Positions 1 to 7,700 are shown, counted from the first letter of the stretch. The stretch is DNA of 12,638 nt from Bremia lactucae (GCF_004359215.1 NW_027152031.1:1327716-1340353), one strand, 5' to 3'. A program made the numbers and translations. Notes: a model not told the origin generated them from the letters alone.

Positions 1-372
1 GGTAGCAAGCTCCACATGTCGACCGCAGATCATCCCCAGACCGATGGCCAAACAGAACGTGCCAATCGGGTCGTGGCGGATGTCTTACGCACTATAGCAA
101 CTCCCAAAGAGTGGAGCAAGCAATTGCCCTTTGTGGAGTTCGCTATAAATAACAGTGTCCACGCCAGTACGGGTGAGACACCGTTTTATATTAACGGACT
201 GCGCCATCCTCGGACGCCAGTCTCGTTTGTGCGCAGCCCGAGTCTTAGTGGGGGAGGGCCCCTCACTATGCTCGGTGCCAAAGAGGGACATAAATTCGTC
301 AATATAACGATAACCCATGAGAGGGTATCATCTCAAAGACTGAAACTTGCCCTAGTGACTCTGCCAGTTTAG
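1..372 (+). pseudogene. Ty3/Gypsy integrase, C-terminal end of catalytic core (element 1, truncated by window edge)
   Basis: This is the distal part of a retroviral-type integrase core, the enzyme that joins element cDNA to the host chromosome. The frame is open from base 1. The first visible residues lead into STADHPQTDGQTERANR, the usual Ty3/Gypsy block around the third catalytic residue; the glutamate of QTER is encoded at 55-57. The segment FVEFAINNSVHASTGETPF then matches the end of the core fold. Family-like sequence fades after about 260, just past SLSGGG, and the rest of the frame to the stop at 370-372 looks frameshifted. The two catalytic aspartates would lie left of the window. The next module continues in another frame at about 430. 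Family identity is secure; function is lost. Confidence 0.9.
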
Positions 373-429
373 CAGTGTTCACTCAATAAAACTACGTCCT
401 ATGACCGACCTCTCGGCGGTATCATAGGC

Positions 430-596
430 GAGTTTGATACTACAAGCGTAAGCGAGGCTCAACGTTTTGTCGATGTGCGATTAGCCATCACATGAAAAGT
501 CCGTGACGCGATGGCAAGCGCACAGGACAAGCAAAAAGGATATGCGGACCGAAATGGTCGCAAAAATAATGAACGCTAAATAGAGTTTGTGAAAAA
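430..596 (+). pseudogene. Integrase C-terminal helical region remnant (element 1)
   Basis: This reads as the stretch that links the integrase core to the GPY/F module. The frame starting at 430 gives SEAQRFVDVRLAIT, then an in-frame TGA, then KVRDAMASAQDKQKGYADRN, then another stop near 579. The KVRDAMA-QDKQK-YAD pattern recurs in element D near 10094 (RDTMPDRQDKHKE), so the two support each other. The bases between about 270 and 429 should encode the connecting segment but have too many indels to read. I infer a decayed continuation of the same pol reading frame. Confidence 0.75.
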
Positions 597-957
597 GTGC
601 TATTAAGTACTACTACTCTACCTAAAATTGAAATTTACGTACTACCTGGAGGTACTACGAAGTTGTTGCCGTGGTTTTTGGCCCTTTACGGTGGTAGAAG
701 AGGTTGGAGACCTTGATTATAGGCTCACCCTTCCCCCGTATATGAAGACGCACCCCGTATTTTACGTGAATCGTCTGAAAAGGTATGTAGACCCAAATGA
801 GGTCACATACCCGCATCCGTCTAAGGAGACCGATGGTGACGCCGACTGTGAGTCGAGCTTCGTTCGGGTGAGGGGGACGGTGAAGGTGAAAAAAATTCGA
901 CCGATCAACTCGGACACTGAGAGCGAAGGACATCAAGCGAGTAATTCCTCAGCATGA
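597..957 (+). pseudogene. Integrase GPY/F module and linker to chromodomain (element 1)
   Basis: The GPY/F module is the small C-terminal integrase domain of chromoviruses, thought to help multimerisation and target binding. From 597 one frame reads VLLSTTTLPK and later GGTTKLLP. A frameshift near 670 moves the reading to the frame ending at 955-957, which gives WPFTVVEEVGDLDYRLTLP and THPVFYVNRLKRYVDP. The usual GPF is WPF here. After about 825 the sequence becomes a charged, low-conservation linker (KVKKIRPINSDTESE) before the TGA. The same subfamily of module appears inverted at 10442-10579. Confidence 0.85.
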
Positions 958-1097
958 TCTTCTCAAAAAGGTCTAAGCGAGTCTTCAAGCGTTCATAACC
1001 CTGACGAGCCTTCTCTCGGACATCATAAAGACCCGAGGTCAGTCACGAGACATGACCCTCGAGATCCGCATACGTCGTTCAGCAGCGCCTAACGCCT
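958..1097 (+). other. Degraded pol linker between GPY/F module and chromodomain
   Basis: This 140-base gap has no readable frame of useful length. By position it is the variable linker that precedes the chromodomain in this family. Nothing regulatory was seen in it. Confidence 0.4.
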
Positions 1098-1379
1098 GTG
1101 ACTGAACGGACGAAGGTAAGGCAGCCGCGAGTAGTTAGGCGAGGTTGCCACTCCTATCGGGTGCCGCCTGCACTGATGGATGCGACTGAGAATCAACGCT
1201 TCCTTGTTGGAAGGTTGCTTGCCCACCACTCCGTGAGGCAAAGGTATCAGATCCTCGTCCAATGTAAAGGTTATCCGAGGAGTTTTGCCTCTTGGGAACC
1301 GATCGATACCCTACGTATTGATGTGTCCGGCTTGGTGGCTGCCTATGCAAAGGAGCACCAGCTGAGGTCTCTTCGCTAG
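1098..1379 (+). pseudogene. Chromodomain at the C-terminus of pol (element 1)
   Basis: This 93-codon open frame ends in TAG at 1377-1379 and closes pol. Residues about 34-86 fit a chromodomain, the module that steers chromovirus integration toward particular chromatin marks: RFLVGRLLAHH, then RYQILVQCKGYP, then SWEP, then a final helix with DVSGLVAAY. Where chromodomains usually have V-K-W-K-G-Y this copy has V-Q-C-K-G-Y, so the tryptophan of the methyl-lysine cage is a cysteine. The frame opens with GTG at 1098 simply because upstream codons are open; it is not a real translation start but the tail of a polyprotein. Compare the element D copy near 10773. Confidence 0.85.
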
Positions 1380-1716
1380 TCTCAAATGGACTAGCAGAAG
1401 TAGCGTTGTCAGAAGAAACAGCGAGTACAGTACCGCCCATGATTTCTTTCACACGCAAGCGGGCGAAATTAACTCGCTGCGACCGCTGTTTCATCGCATC
1501 GGAATGCGGATGAATGCGGCGCAGGAATTCCGCCTCGTATTGGTCGGGCGTTTCATTTGAACGCAACACGACCGGGATCGAGAAAATACACCCAAGCGAT
1601 TTTCCCTGAGCCCTCCATGATTGAAAGAAGCCAAAATATTTATGTGCATCTACAAGAGCGCGCTCTAGGAGCGACGCTCTAGGAGCGACGCTCTTGGCCC
1701 GTTTAAACGAGGCCAT
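1380..1716 (-). CDS. Antisense open frame between pol and 3' LTR, unrecognised
   Basis: An uninterrupted frame on the minus strand starts at an ATG at 1716-1714 and remains open down to 1135. I trust only the part down to about 1380, since below that it overlaps the sense chromodomain. The readable part is basic and mixed in composition, with MASFKRAKSVAPR near the start, ALVDAHKYFGFFQSW, ETPDQYEAEFLRRIHPHSD and QRVNFARLRVKEIMGG. It is among the longest uninterrupted frames here, although it sits among broken genes. I do not recognise the family. Some plant Ty3/Gypsy elements carry an antisense frame in this interval, so an accessory element gene is possible. A chance frame cannot be excluded. 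Confidence 0.45.
1662..1694. repeat. 14-bp tandem repeat, about 2.4 copies
   Basis: The unit GCTCTAGGAGCGAC occupies 1662-1675 and 1676-1689 without a mismatch, followed by GCTCT at 1690-1694. It lies near the start of the antisense frame. A single unit is not a multiple of three, so each gain shifts the frame. Confidence 0.9.
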
Positions 1717-1844
1717 TCGGATGGAGGTGGCATCAGTGATATGCCACCGTCACATAGCCACATTCTAAACGACTGGCTTGTGACACCGACTGAGCACGTT
1801 CACGTGTCGTCGGTTGAGCCTTAGGCTCTGAATTCGGTTAAATT
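1717..1844. other. Noncoding interval with short inverted repeats
   Basis: There is no frame of interest here. GAGCC/GGCTC (1816-1828, 3-base loop) can pair. On the minus strand the antisense frame has open codons upstream of its ATG to about 1750, where a stop ends it. Confidence 0.4.
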
Positions 1845-2144
1845 CTATGTTAAAACCATTATGGATAATGGTCTGAGCATAAGGCGTTTTTTTTGTTTTA
1901 CCCAACGGAGAAGCGGCTGCGCCTTTATGGGCAGCGTTCTCGTCAATGGTCGCTGCGCTACCAGCGCAGACGATGAGACAGCATCCGTAAATGTTGCTGT
2001 CTCCATGTTATGAGCCATGAGTGAAGTTTGGAAGGGCAATAATGCGCCGTCATTCTTCCGTCTGAGCTCGTTGTCCGCATCACTATTTTGAGGTGACGGC
2101 AACGGTGTCGACACATTGTACGACAATGATCGACCGATCAACAT
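1845..2144 (-). CDS. Second antisense open frame between pol and 3' LTR, unrecognised
   Basis: This 99-codon frame on the minus strand starts at the ATG at 2144-2142. It is rich in Ser, Leu, Arg and Pro, with NVSTPLPSPQNSDADNELRR near the start and a basic C-terminal third (LRWVKQKKRLMLR). No domain is recognised and no membrane segment or signal peptide is evident. It could be an upstream piece of the same antisense gene as 1380-1716, broken by stops in 1717-1844, or a chance frame. The perfect palindrome ACCATTAT-GG-ATAATGGT (1855-1872) sits at its 3' end. Confidence 0.3.
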   Translation of the reverse strand: MLIGRSLSYNVSTPLPSPQNSDADNELRRKNDGALLPFQTSLMAHNMETATFTDAVSSSALVAQRPLTRTLPIKAQPLLRWVKQKKRLMLRPLSIMVLT

Positions 2145-2435
2145 CCCTATGTTAAGTGGGATGGATCCTAAAGCCCTGTTAACGCGACAGCACCATTAGC
2201 TGTCGGCGTTTCGACTAAGGCATTGGACGCTGCCGGCGTGCTAACGCGGCATGTGCGCTTAATGCGAGGTTGAGTGGGCGTCTTCGCAGACGACCCACCA
2301 ACGTGGCCCCTTTTAGGTGGCATCTTTGGTGCCATGTATAAAAACACTGGTCGCTAGAGTTAATGAGAGAGCTAGCGGCGCGTTAGCATCTCGCAGTTCC
2401 TAATTCCTCTTTGACAATTTTTTAACTATGTTCTT
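2145..2435. other. Noncoding pre-LTR interval
   Basis: No coding frame is supported. A stem of CGACAGC/GCTGTCG with a 7-base loop lies at 2185-2205. TATAAAA occurs at 2337-2343, but no transcript can be assigned to it. By position this is the 3' untranslated region of element 1. Confidence 0.45.
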
Positions 2436-2450
2436 AAAGGCGAGGGATGG
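2436..2450 (+). other. Polypurine tract of element 1
   Basis: AAAGGCGAGGGATGG has 13 purines out of 15 and ends directly against the TGTAACGGG that opens the LTR. A purine run at this exact place is the plus-strand primer site used in LTR retrotransposition. Confidence 0.65.
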
Positions 2451-2985
2451 TGTAACGGGCTAAAGTTGCTTTAATGCTACACATTCCCCGTTAAGTACAC
2501 TTGGTGTAGTTAAGGGGATGGTCAACTGCTTAAATAAAGTAATTAGACCAACAATCCTTAGAGGATTGTCGAAATTGTATAGATCCTCAACAAAACACGC
2601 AATGGGCTACTGTGTTACACAGCCATTGCTGGTAACAAACCTCGTGTCCATAGTAATTTACGTTTTCGCATCATTTATGTAGGCGGGCACGTCTTAATGC
2701 GGCCACGCTCTACTTAGACACACACCCTAGCACAGCGAGGAAGCCGTTAGACTGTCTTCTCTTGCGTGCAGTAGGGTAGTTGTGGTGGGCGCCTTAGCGA
2801 TCTCACTTAACGCGCTAAGTACTCTGTTTAAGTGTCGTCACGGGAGCGGTAATCCGGCTCCTCTTGCGCACTTATTTAATCGCATTAAATATAAATACCT
2901 ATTTTTACCAATCAAAAATACCATCTCTGTAGATAACAATAATATGTATTGCGAGCGTATCGTTCTAGATACCTCGCGTAACGGA
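2451..2985 (+). mobile_element. 3' LTR of element 1 (right end uncertain)
   Basis: The start is supported by TGTAACGGG directly after the polypurine tract, downstream of pol in the same orientation. A long imperfect hairpin follows at 2486-2517, from CCCCGTTAAG to TTAAGGGG. TATAAATA at 2890-2897 could be the LTR core promoter. I could not find a clear CA end, so the right border is a guess set by the first RT-like words of element A. Other CA ends, such as the one at 2938, are possible. Confidence 0.5.
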
Positions 2986-3004
2986 TGACGCTAGCCGTCA
3001 TCCT

Positions 3005-3410
3005 TCCTAATGTGAATGCACCTATGTGCATCACATGCACAATGGTTGGTCACAAATGTAAACCATACACGACCCAAATCCGAAAGGTTCTTACACTTAT
3101 GCGTAAGCAAAAGTGTATGCAAATCTCAAGAAGTTTATATTCGCTGCAAGCAAAATACCACTGCTTGGGTGCATCGTGGGTAAACACGGTGTTCACCGGA
3201 TCCAGAAAAGATCAAAGCGATTACCATTTGGCCTGTGCCAGTTGATGTAAAGGAACTTAGAAACTTCCTCGGTTTAGCGGCGTACCTGCACAAGTACTCA
3301 CGCAATTATGCCTAAATGAAAGTACATCTTTCTTTTTCGCTGAAGAAAAATGTAAAGTGGTCACGAAACGCTCATTGTCAGCGTCCTTCAAGAATATCAA
3401 GCAAAGCTTA
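3005..3410 (+). pseudogene. Ty3/Gypsy reverse transcriptase, C-terminal half (element A)
   Basis: This is the thumb and connection part of an RT, the polymerase that copies element RNA into DNA. Recognisable words in order are KVLTLMRKQK (from about 3087), YANLKKFIFAA in the next frame, then LLGCIVGKHGV, DPEKIKAITIWPVPVD from 3199, ELRNFLGLAAYLHKYSRNYA and LKKNVKW. Frameshifts lie near 3114 and 3197, and an in-frame TAA replaces a codon after NYA (about 3314). The catalytic YxDD box is absent; only a weak NAP near 3013 hints at motif B. RNase H follows directly. Confidence 0.85.
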
Positions 3411-3893
3411 ATGAAATCACCAATTCTGGCGATTGCTGACCAAGACTGACCTTTTCATGTGGTCTGTGACGCCAGCGATTTTGCAATTGGATGCGATAAG
3501 ATACAGATGGCACAGAGCGCGTCGTCTGTTATCAATCGCGTCAGCTTCAACCAGCTGAACGCGACTATCCAGTACATGACCAAGGAGCTCCTTGCCGTAA
3601 AATAGGCACTGGCTAGTCTTTATCTTGGGAGATAGAATTTTATCGTATATACGGATCATGCGTCTTTACGCACAACAGTAAACAGTCCATACCTCTCGCA
3701 AAATATGGCAAGATGGTTGTCTTTTTTCGCGAAGTATAACTTCTCCGTGGAGTATAACTTCTCCGTGGAGTATAACTTCTCCGTGGAGTATAACTCCTCC
3801 GTGAAGTATGAACCAGGACGACTTGAGGTCGTCGCTGATGCCCTTTCGTGCCGGTCCGATTTTGAGCCGGCTATCACGCAAGAACCGTTTTAA
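3411..3893 (+). pseudogene. RNase H domain of pol (element A)
   Basis: RNase H removes the RNA strand during reverse transcription. The order is SPILAIADQD, a TGA where an Arg codon is expected, FHVVCDASDFAIG with the first catalytic Asp, VVCYQSRQLQPAE-DYPVHD with the catalytic Glu, then TDHASLRT, then MARWLSFFAKY and finally PGRLEVVADALSCR. The reading moves between frames near 3495, 3580 and 3690. The last part (3705-3893) is open and contains a tandem repeat that inserts extra copies of a six-residue word. All catalytic words are visible but the reading is broken several times. Confidence 0.85.
3733..3804 (+). repeat. 18-bp tandem repeat inside RNase H, four copies
   Basis: AGTATAACTTCTCCGTGG occurs at 3733-3750, 3751-3768 and 3769-3786 without mismatch. 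A fourth copy at 3787-3804 differs at two bases, and AGTAT follows. It encodes YNFSVE repeated in frame. The other related RNase H copies in the window have a single copy of this word. Confidence 0.95.
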
Positions 3894-3917
3894 TTCAAGC
3901 GTTGGCAATTGAGTAAA

Positions 3918-3964
3918 CTCCGAAGTTAACTTCGGAGGCGCTATTAGTTCAAGTGTATAGCGCC
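3918..3964. repeat. Two adjacent palindromes at the junction of opposed elements
   Basis: CTCCGAAGTTAACTTCGGAG (3918-3937) is a perfect 20-bp palindrome. It overlaps by one base GGCGCTAT (3937-3944), which pairs with ATAGCGCC (3957-3964) across a 12-base loop. They lie between the end of the plus-strand RNase H of element A and the leftmost readable part of minus-strand element B. They could be part of a lost LTR end or a rearrangement breakpoint. Confidence 0.8.
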
Positions 3965-3997
3965 TACACTTAATCCATTGTTCACTACGACATTTAT

Positions 3998-4522
3998 TGT
4001 CTCATTATTTTCTTTGGAACTTATTCCAAGGGAACCTGGAACCTTTCACCACAGGTTCTGTAAAAAAATTCACGCAGATTTTGGGAACTTATTCCCTTAA
4101 GTTTAATTTAAGAAGTATCCCCCAACTGCTTCTAGCTGTGGTTGCGCTACCACAGCGAGATCCTCTACGATCGCCTCTCCAGTCGATCTAGGACTTTCGC
4201 ACTGTCTATTATAGACGGGCGGTTTAAACTTTCTTGGATGTTTTCAAGCAAGCATCCTTGTTTCGTACTACTCAACTTATTCGAGTGGTCGATTTGACGC
4301 TGCATGTGCTTTTGCACAGCCGTCGGTAAATATGTCCACGTCACAATGGTGGACCTTCGACTCTGCCTGTGCTTGTGCTCAGCCGTCTAGATCGAACTCA
4401 ATGTGCTGAATATTCACACTGAGGTCTTGTGCAGTCATGCTAATGACCGACCTACAAGTGAGACCGTCGCACTCACTCGTGGGACACCCACACGCTTGCG
4501 GACTCTCCAAGACGTTCATCAG
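3998..4522 (-). pseudogene. Protease-to-RT linker of pol (element B), heavily broken
   Basis: Read leftward, the frame after the protease continues with LMNVLESPQACGCPTSECDG, then QDLSVNIQHIEFD, then words separated by several stops. It has the length and position of the poorly conserved region between protease and RT in these elements. No RT domain follows: element B stops at about 3998 and plus-strand element A lies beyond. The function of this region is unknown even in intact elements. Confidence 0.5.
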
Positions 4523-4870
4523 TTAGCCATCTGATGAAAAAGAGACAGGCATCGTCACGGCTTGATGCTGCCAATTTATACGTGGCTCGCACTTTCTGAG
4601 CCATGTTAATCCAAGAATGGCATCCAAATCTAGTACGATGAAATCATCATCGTACTGTTTACCCTTTAACATGTATTGGATACCGACTACACGTCTCTTT
4701 ACTGTTACAGATGCGCCTGTTGCTAGGTGCACTGTCATCCTCGTTAGAGGGATATCGCCCTCAATAACATGAGTCTGCGATCTTCTAGCGATTGGCGTCT
4801 AATAACATTATTCGACGCCCCAACATCGACTAGGGACTTAAGTGGCAACATATTTGACACTTTTAGCTTC
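4523..4870 (-). pseudogene. Retropepsin-like aspartic protease (element B)
   Basis: This is the protease that cuts Gag-Pol into mature proteins. Upstream, the minus frame reads PLKSLVDVGASNNVIRRQS; the active-site triplet, normally D-S/T-G, is D-V-G here, with the Asp encoded at 4827-4825. A stop near 4757 interrupts it. The open frame from 4738 to 4523 then reads TVHLATGASVTVKRRVVGI, KGKQYDDDFIVLDLD and AILGLTWLRKCEP. ILG-x-x-WL is the second conserved protease motif. About four residues seem to be missing before ILG. The Val beside the catalytic Asp probably abolishes activity, in addition to the frameshift. Confidence 0.8.
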
Positions 4871-5016
4871 AGGTGATGAGGTTAGCCTCATCTCCTGGAG
4901 CAGTTACACAAAAATGTTTGTGAGTGAGGAGTAACTTTCGTAAAAAAACCTGCAAATTCTTCTGACGTTGCTGAATCAGTAGGGCGCTCCACACCTACTC
5001 ACCCCGACTGTTTTTT
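4871..5016 (-). other. Gag-protease junction region (element B)
   Basis: This is a short degraded interval between the end of the zinc-knuckle frame and the protease. Several stops are present in all minus-strand frames and nothing specific was recognised. Confidence 0.35.
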
Positions 5017-5217
5017 TTACGATCCACGTTGCCGTTGCGATTTCGCAACAGCGTCGGATCCGCGTCCTCCGCTGTTCCTAGCGAAAGGTCGGTCTTTTCG
5101 CTCAGTGCTTTTAGGCACTGGACGTGGGGCAGCGTAGTGGACCGTCTGTTGACAACGATTACATTTTTGTAACCGTTTGTAACTTGAAGAGTGAGGTTTC
5201 TCGCTCTCTACATACAA
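5017..5217 (-). pseudogene. Gag nucleocapsid end with damaged CCHC zinc knuckle (element B)
   Basis: The frame reads MYVESEKPHSSSYKRLQ, then CNRCQQTVHYAAPR. The spacing C-x2-C-x4-H-x4 is that of the retroviral CCHC knuckle that binds element RNA, but the last position is Arg (CGT) instead of Cys (TGT). A very basic tail follows (RKDRPFARNSGGRG, KSQRQRGS), as is usual for nucleocapsid. The start at 5217 is an internal Met, not a true start; the upstream part lies in another frame. Confidence 0.75.
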
Positions 5218-5307
5218 AATCCATGGGTTCTAAACCTCCGTTTTCTTGCTGCCTCCGCTGACGATATGCACCTGAGTAGATGAAAGCCTATTTCAGGCTA
5301 AGTTCTC
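5218..5307 (-). other. Gag region between capsid and zinc knuckle (element B)
   Basis: Reading leftward from the stop at 5308, broken frames still give words typical of the stretch before the knuckle. The gap is too frayed for exact calls. Confidence 0.4.
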
Positions 5308-6037
5308 CTATTCCGCTAGAGAGATCGCATGGTTAAGCAATTCTAATTCTAGCCAGAACAGGTGGGTCTCAATAGGTCCGTCTGCAAGACCTTTAATAAA
5401 CACAGTTACCTGTGTTTGTTCATCAACTGGATGACAAACGATACAATTGACCAAGTATCGTGTATGTTGGGCATAAGCGTGAATGTCACGCTTGCCCTGC
5501 TTCAAATCCAGGAGCTCGGCTCGAGCCCTGAATTCGGCACGTGGCGGCTCAAATGTTTGTCTGAGCCGGGTCTTAAAGACCTCATACGACCCTAAGACTA
5601 ATGGGTCGTGAAGCTTGAGACCCAAGGCCCAAGATTTGGCAGGTCCGGCTAAGTTGGACATGCCAAATTTCTCTTTTGTCGCATCATCACTGATATGGCG
5701 AGCTTCAATAGCGTCGTCCAGTTCGACGAACCATCTTAAAAGAGAGTCGCCTTCGACTGCAAACTAAACGATTTAGCTTCAAGCTTTCGGGTCGACGTGG
5801 AAGCGTCGGCCCATTAGCAGCATGTAAATGCTGCTGTCTCAACAGTCCCAATTGTTGAGCACCCTGTTATCTCAACATCTCCGCGTGTTGAGAGCCTTGC
5901 TGGTAAAGCAAGGCTACTTTCTCTCGGGCCCCATCGAGTTCGTTTTGTATAAACTCGGCTATGGCCGCATGCTGAGCATCTCTTCCCAGAGTGTACAGCA
6001 TGGCTCCAATGGCTGGCCCGCCTAGGATTGAACTCAT
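5308..6037 (-). pseudogene. Gag capsid region (element B)
   Basis: Gag forms the virus-like particle of the retrotransposon. The likely start is the ATG at 6037-6035: MSSILGGPAIGAMLYTLGRD, then AAIAEFIQNELDGAREKVAL, with a stop near 5870. After more readable sequence the frame shifts near 5765 into EGDSLLRWFVELDDAIEAR. It then stays open to the TAG at 5308-5310 (FGMSNLAGPAKSWALGL, FKTRLRQTFEPP, LDLKQGKRDIHAYAQHTRYL, FIKGLADGPIET). These words match the retrotransposon gag family domain. I chose the ATG at 6037 over the one at 6056 because its frame matches the start of element E gag at 12579 (11 of 20 residues identical). Confidence 0.85.
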
Positions 6038-6333
6038 TCGGTCGATCGCTCTCCATTCAAGGTCCCTTAAATGAGCAAACCCTTCCCGCGTGGCGTGATA
6101 GCCTTCTTGAGGGGCCTCAAAACTTCACGTACACAAAATTACAGAGGAAGGTTTATCATGAAGCTAAGGGTCTTTAGCTTGAAGGTCTAGACTAAGGCTT
6201 CAAAATAGAGAAAAGTGAACTGTATATATTTAGTTTTCAACGTAACGATCTTCTATCTACTACTGAACTTATTATATCAATAACTAACTAAGTATGGCGC
6301 CTCCATGCGCACCGCACAAATCGTGTCTTACAA
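6038..6333 (-). mobile_element. Leader and probable 5' LTR end of element B
   Basis: The roughly 55 bases upstream of the gag ATG align with the leader before the element E gag ATG, sharing ATCACG-CGCG, a CTC-TTT-AAG-GAC block and CGAATGAGTTC. Further upstream (minus strand) TCACTTTTCTCTATTTT at 6218-6202 resembles the oomycete initiator, with AATATATA just before it at 6230-6223. An LTR/leader border near 6130 is inferred from the 91-base leader of element E. TGTAAG at 6333-6328 is one possible LTR start. Neither border is certain. Confidence 0.4.
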
Positions 6334-6529
6334 CGATTAACGGGGTTGATTTATACTTAAATCAACCAATCAATAGAGCTAATGTCTTATTGCATCAAGA
6401 TTACCAAATTTGGAAATATTGGAGCTATCAAGTCAAGATTAATAAAGATAAAATAATTTTGTACTTCTTTATTTATTTCCTCTCATAGGAATTAATATGT
6501 ATAATTTCTCTCATAGGAAATACTATTTA
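6334..6529. other. AT-rich noncoding DNA with a perfect hairpin and a direct repeat
   Basis: GGTTGATTTA-TACT-TAAATCAACC (6344-6367) is a perfect 10-bp stem with a 4-base loop, next to AACGGG as in the LTR starts. TCTCATAGGA occurs at 6481-6490 and again at 6509-6518. The composition suggests LTR or leader sequence. The open stretch 6294-6488 is AT-rich and has no recognisable protein character. Confidence 0.5.
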
Positions 6530-7600
6530 TGTAACGGGACACTCCGGTACATCACATCACTTCGCGCGAACTGCTAGCAGCTAGCCAAATGGGGTAATCG
6601 TTTAATACCACTGACAGCCATGTTATAAATCGACATCCTAACTTTACTGGTCGACAAAATTACGAAAATGCTAACTTCTTTTTAATTTATTAAACCTTAT
6701 CAATATGTGATGAATGTTGCGATTATGTAAGATTAAATGTTACACACTGTCAAAAATTAGCGGGGCGCAAGTCAGCACAGTTTTTTTATTATACTTAAAA
6801 GGGTAAAAAATATATGTAAATGCTATTAAGCAGAAGGCCGACGTATTGTGCGCACAGTAAAATTAAATTGTGATTGTCTTGCCAAAGATCAAACAATGCT
6901 GGTCTGGCATTCATGACAGCGTCCCACGAATACTAAAGCTTCTAGAACTTGTCTTCTAACATTTACATCAGTTTGCACTGTATCCTATGCAAAGCGATAG
7001 ATATGGGGGGCGAAGTCTATGGACTCGTCCATACTGCCTCTTCAGGCTCTCTCGCTCCTGAACATGTAGTAGAGTGGTCGCGAGTAAGACATCGCTTAAT
7101 AGATCTAGCGGGGCTACCGTGCTCCTTAAGTCAAAGGAAGACTTATAGACTCAGAGAGTCACTTAGCCCAATAGAAATAATAGGCTCAACAACTCAGTGA
7201 ATTGTACAAGCTCGTAGAGCTTAACAAATCCAAGTTCAAGGGATATAGGGTTTCGTAGAACCAAATGGCAGCTAGTGCCCGAGAGTATATACCTTAGAGA
7301 GGATTCTTTCTCTCGTAGATCAATGCGCAAGCCTTAAGAAGGCACGAGACTCTGTAAGATCAAAAGGGGAACTGAACCTTTTTTAATTATTTGAATCTAA
7401 AAAATACCCTAGCTAAATTAAAATAGATTTCGGCTGCCGTATTCATATCTGACGGGTCCCACATATGTTACCCATAATAAATGGGATTTTAGTGATCAAC
7501 TATTTTTATAGGACAAAAGGAAATTTTACCCATCAAGTAAATGCATATACCACAACAACCGCTCACCAATCGAAGTATGCCCCATTACACCCTCCCCCAT
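6530..7600 (+). mobile_element. Possible LTR and leader of element D (only the start is suggested)
   Basis: TGTAACGGG at 6530-6538 repeats the nine bases that open the LTR at 2451. The following kilobase is AT-rich and noncoding and leads into element D in the same orientation, so a 5' LTR plus leader is plausible. I found no clear LTR end and no primer-binding site. A small inverted repeat CCCAT/ATGGG lies at 7471-7485. The frame 6949-7200 has its first ATG at 7003 and gives an unrecognised 66-residue product, probably by chance. The two LTR starts share only the nine bases. Confidence 0.3.
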
Positions 7601-7632
7601 CAGACTATTGACACCGAGTGACAACATTCGCT

Positions 7633-7645
7633 TCATTTCTTGTTT
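7633..7645 (+). promoter_or_regulatory. Oomycete initiator-like element
   Basis: TCATTTCTTGTTT fits the oomycete initiator consensus (YCAYTYY followed by NMWTTT) at 11 of 13 positions by my count. It lies 68 bases before the ATG at 7701, a normal 5' leader length in oomycetes. The match is short and could be chance. Confidence 0.4.
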
Positions 7646-7700
7646 GAGGTTGGAATGTAAACAGCTAACTGCTCGGTTGTCTCCTGCATTCCTTTATCTG

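Noticed and set aside
85..318. Minus-strand open frame opposite integrase
   Set aside because: It lies opposite a clearly recognised integrase core and has no recognisable content.
655..936. Minus-strand open frame opposite the GPY/F module
   Set aside because: It is antisense to a recognised domain; the similar minus/plus pair at 10393-10665 arises from the inverted copy.
1135..1379. Lower part of the long antisense frame
   Set aside because: It overlaps the sense chromodomain, which explains the open reading; only 1380-1716 is kept as a candidate.
2782..2988. Plus-strand 68-codon frame
   Set aside because: It lies within the LTR, starts at GTG and has AT-driven composition without protein character.
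3656..3908. Two minus-strand frames over the RNase H repeat
   Set aside because: The 18-bp tandem repeat keeps every frame without a stop open; both are opposite RNase H.
5362..5595. Plus-strand 77-codon frame opposite Gag
   Set aside because: It is the shadow of the minus-strand gag frame.
6294..6488. Plus-strand 64-codon frame
   Set aside because: It lies in the AT-rich LTR-like region, contains the hairpin and has no recognisable motif.
6949..7200. Plus-strand 83-codon frame
   Set aside because: The nominal start is TTG, the first ATG is at 7003, and there is no motif or supporting context.
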